Source: JABCPE02 sp963506915 (lineage in GTDB: Bacteria > Bacteroidota > Bacteroidia > Flavobacteriales > Weeksellaceae). Taken from it: 28,782 bases of DNA. The notes beneath the pieces were generated by a model. It did no database searches and was not told where the DNA came from. It worked only from the letters and a program-made list of their open reading frames with translations. The DNA lies in the NCBI GenBank assembly GCA_963506915.1, contig CAUORE010000021.1, forward strand, positions 1-28,782, given 5' to 3'. This document shows positions 22,638-28,782 of the stretch, in pieces (position 1 is the first letter of the stretch; the number at the start of each line of letters is the position of its first letter). Position numbers and translations under genes: made by a program.

Positions 22638-23840
22638 ATGAGAGGTTTATATTCTTACTTTCTTGTGATGTTATTGGTTTTCACAAGTTGTAAAAAAGAC
22701 ACAGTAGATGGCTCATCTATGAAGACTTTTCAGGCTAGTATCAATGAAATGTCAACATCGCTGAGCACATTGGAACAAACTAAATTTAATGAAGCCTTGT
22801 ACATCCTGAAAACCTTTGGTGTAGAAGGGAATACTGATATTCAAAAATTAGAAGCATTAGCAAAACTAATAAATGGCAAAAAAGTTCCCGAAATCTTCAC
22901 TATGGCAGATGGAGTGGCACAAAAAAATAATGTGGAATGGTCTAGTACTTCTCCGCCAGATTTGGGAAATATGAATATTTTCCAAAATATCACAGCTACA
23001 GAAGTAGATCCTAATGACATTAAAGCATCAGGTCTAAATATCCAGATAACACCTATAGATGGGAATGGAGCTTCAGGTGCAAGGGCATTGAGGGTTACGC
23101 CTAGACTAGTAGATGAGGCAGGAACTCCTATTGAGTTTTCTAACGCAGGACTAGAAACGATAATTGAAGTCTATAGTAATGGCGAAAAATTACTTACGGC
23201 TAAAAACCTGATGAGCAGTAATGAATTTAAAGGATTTTACCTAAAAGTAGATGTTTTGCCAGCAGACAAAATCGTTGATTCTAAAATAGATATAAAAGTC
23301 AGTGTAAAAACTACTAAGAAAACACACCAGCTTCTGAAAGCAGGAGTTTTAGTAAATAAAGAAAGTCTAAAACCAGAAAAAGAAGAAACTTCCGAAGAAG
23401 AGAAAAAGGAAAAAGAAGAATCCAAAAACTCTACAGATTCAGAAACAGGAGAAAACACTGAAAACAAAGACCAAAATTCATCTTCTTCATCTACATCATC
23501 AGCTCCAAAAGTAAAACCTGAAGCGGTAGTAGATAAATTCTTGAATAGAATTGGAAATCAGAGTCTTAGGTCGGCTTATGAATTGGTGGACAACCCGAAC
23601 TGGGGTTCTTACGATAAGTTCTCTAATCCTAATACAGGTTTTGGGGCAGTGAAGTCCGTTGAGGTTAAAAATATTTCCGTGAAATCATCTTCTGATAAGG
23701 CAGCGAGTGTAAATGCTGTTTATCAAATCGTAGACAAAGAAGGAAAAAGCATAATGCTCAATGTTTCCTATGGTCTGAAACAAGTAGATGACAGCTGGAA
23801 AATATCAAGTTATAAAGTAAATTCATCAGAAAAGAAATAA
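22638..23840 (+). CDS. Lipoprotein with helical N-terminus, charged linker and NTF2-like C-terminal domain
   Basis: A 400-residue lipoprotein (lipobox VFTSC, Cys18). Residues about 25-85 form a helical region (QASINEMSTSLSTLEQTKFNEAL) that resembles small DUF6694-type lipoproteins, an uncertain match. A beta-rich middle part (about 115-235) follows. Residues about 240-285 are a low-complexity linker rich in Glu, Lys and Ser. The C-terminal domain (about 288-396) ends in GLKQVDDSWKISSYKV, the look of NTF2/DUF4878-like domains. No enzymatic function can be assigned. apt starts only 4 bases after its stop codon. Confidence 0.75.
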   Translation: MRGLYSYFLVMLLVFTSCKKDTVDGSSMKTFQASINEMSTSLSTLEQTKFNEALYILKTFGVEGNTDIQKLEALAKLINGKKVPEIFTMADGVAQKNNVEWSSTSPPDLGNMNIFQNITATEVDPNDIKASGLNIQITPIDGNGASGARALRVTPRLVDEAGTPIEFSNAGLETIIEVYSNGEKLLTAKNLMSSNEFKGFYLKVDVLPADKIVDSKIDIKVSVKTTKKTHQLLKAGVLVNKESLKPEKEETSEEEKKEKEESKNSTDSETGENTENKDQNSSSSSTSSAPKVKPEAVVDKFLNRIGNQSLRSAYELVDNPNWGSYDKFSNPNTGFGAVKSVEVKNISVKSSSDKAASVNAVYQIVDKEGKSIMLNVSYGLKQVDDSWKISSYKVNSSEKK

Positions 23841-23844
23841 AACC

Positions 23845-24384
23845 ATGGCAAACCAAGAACTAATCACAAAATTAGAAAATACAATAACAAATATTCCTGA
23901 CTTCCCAAAGGAAGGAATACAGTTTAAAGATATTACACCCATTTTCCTTAATCCTAAATTATACGAGGAGGCTGTCGATGAAATGGTAAAATTCAGTAGA
24001 GGTAAAGTAGATGTAGTCTGTGGGATAGAGAGCCGTGGTTATATTTTCGGTATTGCTATCGCTGTGAAACTCGGAGTTCCATTTGTTTTAATAAGAAAAA
24101 AAGGAAAACTGCCTCCGCCATTCATTGCAGAAAAATATGATTTGGAATATGGCACAGCCGAAATAGAAATGAAAACCGACCAAATCCAGCAGGGACAGCG
24201 GGTTCTAGTTCATGATGACCTTTTGGCAACAGGCGGAACGGCAGCAGCAGCGGCAAGACTAGTGCAGAGACAGGGAGGAAAGGTTGCGCAGTTTAGTTTT
24301 TTAATAGAGTTGAAAGACTTGAAAGGAAGAGAAAAACTAGAACAGATAGAGGGTGCAGAGGTGTTTAAAATTTTAGAATATTGA
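23845..24384 (+). CDS. apt: Adenine phosphoribosyltransferase
   Basis: A 179-residue purine salvage enzyme that makes AMP from adenine and PRPP in the cytoplasm. The PRPP-binding loop VLVHDDLLATGGTA starts at residue 120 with Asp124 and Asp125; the N-terminal IPDFPKEGIQFKDITPIF and the hood-region FGIAIAVKLGVPFVLIRKKGKLP are typical of Apt. Normal length. It lies 4 bases after the 400-residue lipoprotein gene and is probably read from the lipoprotein promoter, since no separate promoter is visible. Confidence 0.96.
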   Translation: MANQELITKLENTITNIPDFPKEGIQFKDITPIFLNPKLYEEAVDEMVKFSRGKVDVVCGIESRGYIFGIAIAVKLGVPFVLIRKKGKLPPPFIAEKYDLEYGTAEIEMKTDQIQQGQRVLVHDDLLATGGTAAAAARLVQRQGGKVAQFSFLIELKDLKGREKLEQIEGAEVFKILEY

Positions 24385-24391
24385 TTAAAAT

Positions 24392-24421
24392 TTGCAAATT
24401 AGTCTGAAAATCTTAAATTTG
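24392..24421 (+). promoter_or_regulatory. Bacteroidota promoter (TTG-N19-TAAATTTG) for the YfgM-like gene and ribH
   Basis: TTG at 24392-24394 and TAAATTTG at 24414-24421 are 19 bases apart, the best-spaced promoter in the window, with a leader of about 17-22 bases. The -33 element lies inside a perfect palindrome (AATTTGCAAATT, 24389-24400). Confidence 0.65.
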
Positions 24422-24443
24422 CGGATTAAACTTAGTAGAAACT

Positions 24444-25133
24444 ATGTCAAATAAAAAGGAAATAGAAGGAAAAGAAACAGTTGAAATTTTTCAGGAATTA
24501 GACCAAAATGTGGTTCGTTCAGAAAAATTCATTGAGAGAAATGCTAAAAAAATAGGTTTAGCTTTTGGAGTTGTTGTTTTGGGAGTTTTAGGATACTTTG
24601 GTTATCAGCATTTTGTGGTAGAGCCAAAGAATGAGGAAGCTACGAAGGCTTACCTTGCCGCTCAGAAAAACCTTGTGGAAGGAAAAGAAGATTTGGCTCT
24701 GGGAGGGAAAACTACAAATCCAGGATTTAAAGGAACTGCAGAAAATTTTTCTGAAACCAATGTAGGAAAACTTTCAGCCTATAATGCAGGGTTGATAGAG
24801 TTTAATAAAGGGAATTACCAAAAAGCGTATGACTTATTAGACCAGTTTTCTTCTAAAAACAAAACATTGATGGCGCTGAAGCACGGAGTAATGGGAGATT
24901 GTATGGTGAATCTGAACAAAAATGATGATGCTCTTTCTCAGTTTGAAAAAGCTATTTCTGTTTCAGATGATGAGTACACATCATATTACTTCACGAGAAA
25001 AGCTGGAATGCTGGCGCTTTCATTAAAGAAAAATGATGTTGCTAAAAAATATTTCACAACGATAGAAGAAAAATATCAGGACTATGATGGTGGTGCTTCT
25101 GATGCGTACATAGAAATGGTAAAATATTTTTAA
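24444..25133 (+). CDS. YfgM-like membrane-anchored TPR protein
   Basis: A 229-residue protein. A charged cytoplasmic N-terminus (1-36) precedes one transmembrane segment (about 37-57, LAFGVVVLGVLGYFGYQHF), followed by a periplasmic part with TPR-like helices (about 110-225; LSAYNAGLIEFNKGNYQKAYDLL, ALSQFEKAISVSDD). The layout is that of YfgM, which in E. coli works with PpiD at the Sec translocon. In flavobacteria such a gene commonly precedes ribH (recollection), and here ribH follows after 16 bases. Confidence 0.82.
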   Translation: MSNKKEIEGKETVEIFQELDQNVVRSEKFIERNAKKIGLAFGVVVLGVLGYFGYQHFVVEPKNEEATKAYLAAQKNLVEGKEDLALGGKTTNPGFKGTAENFSETNVGKLSAYNAGLIEFNKGNYQKAYDLLDQFSSKNKTLMALKHGVMGDCMVNLNKNDDALSQFEKAISVSDDEYTSYYFTRKAGMLALSLKKNDVAKKYFTTIEEKYQDYDGGASDAYIEMVKYF

Positions 25134-25149
25134 ATAAAAAAAGAATAAA

Positions 25150-25641
25150 ATGGCGACAGTAAACCTTTCGGATTATAAGCCGCTCCAAATAACAGATGCC
25201 GATGATTTTACCATCGGCATTGTGGTTTCTGAGTGGAATGATTTTGTGACTTTTAATCTCCGAGATGGAGCAGAGGAAGTTCTGAAAAAAGAAGGCGTGA
25301 AACCAGAAAATATTAGAATTTACTATGTTCCTGGTGCGTTTGAGCTAAGTTTCGCGGCGATGCAGCTCTGCAAGAGCGGTTGGTTTGATGCTGTGATAGC
25401 CATTGGCTGTGTTATTCGTGGGGAGACATCGCATTTTGATTATGTTTGTTCAGGGGTGACGCAGGGGATTAAGGACTGTAATACGCAAACAGATGTTCCA
25501 GCTATTTTCTGTGTTTTGACAGATGATAATAAGGAGCAGTCCATCGCGAGAAGTGGTGGAAATCTTGGGAACAAAGGTGTCGAAGCAGGAGTGACAGCTT
25601 TGAAAATGATAGATTTTAAAAGAAAATTAAGCAACTCATAA
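25150..25641 (+). CDS. ribH: 6,7-dimethyl-8-ribityllumazine synthase RibH
   Basis: A 163-residue riboflavin pathway enzyme joining the ribitylamino-uracil with dihydroxybutanone phosphate. Seen are VVSEWNDFVT (substrate-contacting Trp), VPGAFELSFAA, GCVIRGETSHFDYV with the catalytic His, and FCVLTDDNKEQSIARSGG. Normal length and complete. Probably co-transcribed with the YfgM-like gene upstream; the other riboflavin genes are not in the window. Confidence 0.96.
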   Translation: MATVNLSDYKPLQITDADDFTIGIVVSEWNDFVTFNLRDGAEEVLKKEGVKPENIRIYYVPGAFELSFAAMQLCKSGWFDAVIAIGCVIRGETSHFDYVCSGVTQGIKDCNTQTDVPAIFCVLTDDNKEQSIARSGGNLGNKGVEAGVTALKMIDFKRKLSNS

Positions 25642-25651
25642 AAAACATTTC

Positions 25652-27730
25652 ATGAAACTGAAACCATTCGTTTATTTAGGAATAATTTACATTATCATCT
25701 CTTTTCTATTAAGATGCGTTCTTATCTTTCATCCGATAACTACTACGGAATTTGGTGTTTTGGATGTTGTTAAGATGTTTTCTTTGGGATTGCTTTCGGA
25801 TATTTTTGTCTTCATTATAGCAAGTGCGATATTGTACATCTATCTGCTTTTCTTGTCAAATCAAAAGTATGAAAGACCGTGGGGGCAGATTATTTTATCC
25901 GTATTTGTAGGTTTATTCCTTTATATATGGTTGGTTCCCAATAATATAGCGAGACAATATGGAGGCGTAGTTCCAGAGATTGTTTTATCATTTTTAGGAT
26001 TAAAAACATTTCTTTTTGGGATGATGTTTTTCTTTCCGAAAAGGAGGGTTCAGTTTAGAAATATATTGTATTTGATTACGATTTTTCTTTATGTTTTAGC
26101 CATTGTTTTCAATGCGGTGAGCGAGTATTTCTTCTACAATGAATTTGGAGTGAGGTATAATTTTATCGCGGTAGATTATCTTATTTATACCAATGAAGTT
26201 ATTGGGAATATTCTGGAAAGTTATCCTGTGCTTCCTTTGTTTTCAGGGGTTTTCATTGTTTCGCTGGCGCTTACTATTTGGGTTTATCTCAAAACAAGAA
26301 AAGGGCTTTTGGATTTGCCAAATATCTTTATCAAAGGAATTTCGCTTGTGGCTTATGGAATTTTGCTGGCTGCGAGTGTATTTGTTTTATCTAAAATAAA
26401 ATTAAACTCTTCAAACATATTCCAAAACGAAATTTCTGCAAATGGACTGGTTAAATTTTATGATGCATTTAATAATAAAGTTTTGGATTTTGATGTCTTT
26501 TATCCTACGATGGACACACAAAAGGCTTTAAATGAAGAACTTGGGCGACTGCATACGGACAGGCTGCCGAGAATGATAAAATCCGACAGCGCAGAAATCA
26601 CGAAAAATGTGGTGCTTATTTCCGTTGAAAGTCTTTCTGCCGAATTCATGGCGATGTATGGGAACAAGGATAATGTCACGCCGTTTTTGGATAGTTTGTC
26701 ACAGCACAGCCTCGTATTTACTAATTTGTATGCCACGGGAAATAGAACGGTTCGTGGTTTGGAGGCGCTTACGCTTTGTATTCCGCCGACAGCTGGGGAA
26801 AGTATTGTAAAAAGAAAAGATAATAAAAATAAATTCACTACGGGAAGTGTCTTTAAATCAAAAGGTTATAATGTAAAGTATCTCTATGGAGGATACAGCT
26901 ATTTTGATAATATGAAAGACTTTTTCGGTGGAAATGGTTATGAAATCGTTGATAGGGATAATTTCAAGCCAGAAGAAATTGTTTTTGCGAACATTTGGGG
27001 AGTGAGTGATGAAGATATGGCGAAAAAAGCCATAGAAACGATGAATGAAGATGCCAAGAAGGGCAAACCGTTTTTCCATCATTGGATGACGGTGAGTAAC
27101 CACCGCCCATTCACCTATCCAGAAGGTAGGATAGATATCCCAGGGACAGCCAAATCCCGAGATGGAGGCGTGAAATACACAGACTATTCCATCAAAAAAT
27201 TCTTCCAAATGGCAGAAAAACAGCCGTGGTATAAGAATACGGTTTTTGTAATCGTTTCAGACCACTGTGCATCGAGTGCTGGTAAAACAGAGCTTCCTAT
27301 GGATAAGTATAGAATTCCAGGGATGATTTTCTCGCCAGAGTTCGTCAAGCCGCAGAAGTTCAATACACTAATGTCACAGATAGATGTAATGCCTACGCTT
27401 TTCGGATTGCTGAATTTTACTTATCAAAGTAAATTCATAGGACAGGATGTGTTTTCAGAAAACTATGTTCCGAGGGCTTATATCGCGACTTATCAGGATT
27501 TAGGATATGTGAAAGATGATAAACTGACCATCATTTCGCCGATTAAAAACATTAAACAATATCAGCTGAAAGAGACGCCAAACAAAGAGCAAAAGTCAGG
27601 AATAAATATTTTCTATGAAGAACATCTGCTAAAAGACAAAGAAGTAGATAAAAATATAACCAATCAAACGATATCAACATACCAAGCAACCTATTATTGG
27701 TTGAAAATGAATCAGTTGGATGTTAAATAG
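25652..27730 (+). CDS. LTA synthase-like membrane phosphotransferase (sulfatase / alkaline phosphatase fold)
   Basis: A 692-residue membrane enzyme. Five hydrophobic segments occupy about residues 5-255, followed by a periplasmic sulfatase-fold catalytic domain (about 315-640). By comparison with LtaS, the metal and nucleophile residues are Glu326 (in ISVESLS), Thr366 (in TGNRTVRGLEA), and Asp537-His538 (in VSDHCASS); HWMTVSNHRPF holds a further His. LtaS relatives transfer glycerol phosphate or phosphoethanolamine from lipids to envelope acceptors. In a Gram-negative bacterium without lipoteichoic acid the acceptor is unknown. It follows ribH after 10 bases. Confidence 0.88.
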   Translation: MKLKPFVYLGIIYIIISFLLRCVLIFHPITTTEFGVLDVVKMFSLGLLSDIFVFIIASAILYIYLLFLSNQKYERPWGQIILSVFVGLFLYIWLVPNNIARQYGGVVPEIVLSFLGLKTFLFGMMFFFPKRRVQFRNILYLITIFLYVLAIVFNAVSEYFFYNEFGVRYNFIAVDYLIYTNEVIGNILESYPVLPLFSGVFIVSLALTIWVYLKTRKGLLDLPNIFIKGISLVAYGILLAASVFVLSKIKLNSSNIFQNEISANGLVKFYDAFNNKVLDFDVFYPTMDTQKALNEELGRLHTDRLPRMIKSDSAEITKNVVLISVESLSAEFMAMYGNKDNVTPFLDSLSQHSLVFTNLYATGNRTVRGLEALTLCIPPTAGESIVKRKDNKNKFTTGSVFKSKGYNVKYLYGGYSYFDNMKDFFGGNGYEIVDRDNFKPEEIVFANIWGVSDEDMAKKAIETMNEDAKKGKPFFHHWMTVSNHRPFTYPEGRIDIPGTAKSRDGGVKYTDYSIKKFFQMAEKQPWYKNTVFVIVSDHCASSAGKTELPMDKYRIPGMIFSPEFVKPQKFNTLMSQIDVMPTLFGLLNFTYQSKFIGQDVFSENYVPRAYIATYQDLGYVKDDKLTIISPIKNIKQYQLKETPNKEQKSGINIFYEEHLLKDKEVDKNITNQTISTYQATYYWLKMNQLDVK

Positions 27731-27754
27731 GTTTTTAATGTACTAGTTTACAAC

Positions 27755-28219
27755 ATGGTAAAAAGAAGCTTCTTTTCTGGAATATTATTGGTATGTGTTT
27801 CTTGTAGTATAATTCACACTGATAAAGAAATAGACTGTACAAATGATGAAAAAATAGATAAAATAAATACGAATTTTCTCTATATGGAGGAGCTTATAAA
27901 GCTTAATCCTAAATTAGGTCCAAGAACAAATATAGAAACATACATTGAGTTTAAAGATAATGGACAAGTTATTTATTATTATAAACAAAATGGAGTAATA
28001 AAGAAAACACCACCAAAATACGAAAGAGGATTTTATTTTGTAAAAAAAGATAAATTATATTTTAAAAGCTTCTTTACCCATCCACAAGGAGGTGGCTGGG
28101 TCAAATCTGTTTTATCAAGAAAGAAAGATGACACTTTGTATTCTAGACAATTAGAAAATTGTGAGGAAAAATACATCTACATACCTATTCTTAAAGAATC
28201 GGTTATTATGGAAAAATAG
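27755..28219 (+). CDS. Small lipoprotein, first of a tandem related pair
   Basis: A 154-residue protein with a lipoprotein signal peptide (lipobox CVSC, Cys17). The mature part shows a helix near residues 35-50 followed by beta-rich sequence: IEFKDNGQVIYYYKQNG, then ERGFYFVKKDKLYFKSFF and GGWVKSV. No recognised domain. The next gene shares the order of these elements. The region is more AT-rich than the genes before it. Its start lies 24 bases after the LTA-synthase-like gene; no clear promoter is visible. Confidence 0.72.
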   Translation: MVKRSFFSGILLVCVSCSIIHTDKEIDCTNDEKIDKINTNFLYMEELIKLNPKLGPRTNIETYIEFKDNGQVIYYYKQNGVIKKTPPKYERGFYFVKKDKLYFKSFFTHPQGGGWVKSVLSRKKDDTLYSRQLENCEEKYIYIPILKESVIMEK

Positions 28220-28246
28220 TTTTATCTTTATATAAGATTCATTACG

Positions 28247-28782
28247 ATGGTAAGGCATAAATTATATGGAATAATAATCCTAACATTATTTACCTCTTGT
28301 GAGATAATTGGGAAGAGATATTTACAAGATAAAATGACCCAAGTTCCCACAAATAATAAAATATTTAACCGAAAAAATAGAAATCTGCTAAAAGAAATAG
28401 ATACTAATTATATATACGATTTAGTAGCTGTCGGTTATTGTGATAAAAATTTTGAACGGACTAGAGAATCACCTGTTTTAGGAGCGTATCATATTCAATT
28501 TTATAATAATGGCGCAGTGAGGTTCATCGATTATTTAGAACCCAATCCCGAAAAGTCAGGAGGCAGAGGCGTGTTTTATATAAGAAATGAAAAGATGTTT
28601 ATTGATAAATTTGGATTATCTTCGGATAGAAGCGGAATTACATATTCATATAGATTAAAAGTAGAGGGAGATTATATTTATTTACGAAGATTTCAGAAAG
28701 TGTTCTTTTCTGAATCTTCAGAATCGCTATGTTTTGTTTATAAAAAATCTGATGAAAAGATTCCAGAAGACTGGCAGAAATA
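28247..28782 (+). CDS. Small lipoprotein, second of the tandem pair; stop codon cut by window end
   Basis: The frame opens at the ATG at 28247 and runs 178 codons to the last two bases of the window (TA), so the stop is probably completed by the next base. The start is MVRHKLYGIIILTLFTSC with lipobox FTSC (Cys18). The mature part shows YHIQFYNNGAVRFIDY and GRGVFYIRNEKMFIDKF, which line up with the preceding lipoprotein, and ends in PEDWQK. A weak TATCTTTA box lies at 28223-28230. Function unknown. Confidence 0.68.
   Translation, partial: MVRHKLYGIIILTLFTSCEIIGKRYLQDKMTQVPTNNKIFNRKNRNLLKEIDTNYIYDLVAVGYCDKNFERTRESPVLGAYHIQFYNNGAVRFIDYLEPNPEKSGGRGVFYIRNEKMFIDKFGLSSDRSGITYSYRLKVEGDYIYLRRFQKVFFSESSESLCFVYKKSDEKIPEDWQK

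Noticed and set aside
1..28782. Search for CRISPR arrays, insertion sequences, phage genes, toxin-antitoxin pairs and tRNA genes
   Set aside because: No regular repeat-spacer pattern, transposase, integrase, terminal inverted repeats or cloverleaf sequence was recognised on reading both strands.

Overview
The window is ordinary chromosomal DNA of an AT-rich Bacteroidota, most likely a flavobacterium of the Chryseobacterium/Elizabethkingia group (Weeksellaceae). The evidence is: a SprE/PorW gliding and type IX secretion lipoprotein; Bacteroidota-typical families (DUF2520, DUF4271, DUF4296, an LTA-synthase-like membrane sulfatase, a GH3-family ligase); almost no Shine-Dalgarno sequences; and repeated copies of the Bacteroidota -7 promoter box TAnnTTTG a short distance upstream of start codons. 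No rRNA, tRNA, insertion sequence, prophage or CRISPR array was found. The family guess is inference and was not checked by database search.

Layout. 1-552: 3' part of tsaB (+), ending at a strong bidirectional terminator shared with the converging sprE operon. 630-4987 (-): DUF2520 dehydrogenase-like gene, KdsC-like phosphatase, Maf pyrophosphatase, sprE. 5072-6563: a small lipoprotein (+) running stop-to-stop into a Smr-domain gene (-), then a metallophosphoesterase (-). 6635-8925 (+): truA and a bacterial GH3 gene, closed by a terminator. 8954-9724 (-): an orphan ECF sigma factor and a previously unlisted 44-residue ORF. 9878-11989 (-): a small outer-membrane-like protein overlapping panB, and a Crp/Fnr regulator with its own terminator and a perfect palindrome on its promoter. 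12128-14351 (-): a compact operon of a dolichol-phosphate-mannose-synthase-like glycosyltransferase, a DUF4296 lipoprotein and tgt. 14438-17968 (+): DUF4271 protein, hemD, then oligopeptidase B. 18056-19588 (+): WG-repeat lipoprotein and a small acidic conserved hypothetical. 19703-21968 (+): histidine kinase and OmpR-type response regulator (RprXY-like), with a terminator shared with the converging SPOR-domain gene (22045-22545, -). 22638-28782 (+): large lipoprotein, apt, YfgM-like TPR membrane protein, ribH, LTA-synthase-like enzyme, and two tandem related small lipoproteins, the last cut inside its stop codon by the window end.

Functionally the window mixes tRNA modification (TsaB, TruA, Tgt), cofactor and nucleotide metabolism (PanB, HemD, RibH, Apt, Maf), envelope functions (SprE, KdsC-like, DPM-like transferase, LTA-synthase-like enzyme, SPOR protein, seven lipoproteins) and three regulatory units (ECF sigma, Crp/Fnr, two-component pair). 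I see no clear new multi-gene system. The most interesting points are: a Tgt that has lost all three cysteines of its zinc site; a palindrome at the Crp/Fnr promoter; the 44-residue ORF after the ECF sigma factor; a long inverted repeat before the two-component operon; the tandem lipoprotein pair; and the bacterial GH3 enzyme. No gap without a gene exceeds 300 bases.
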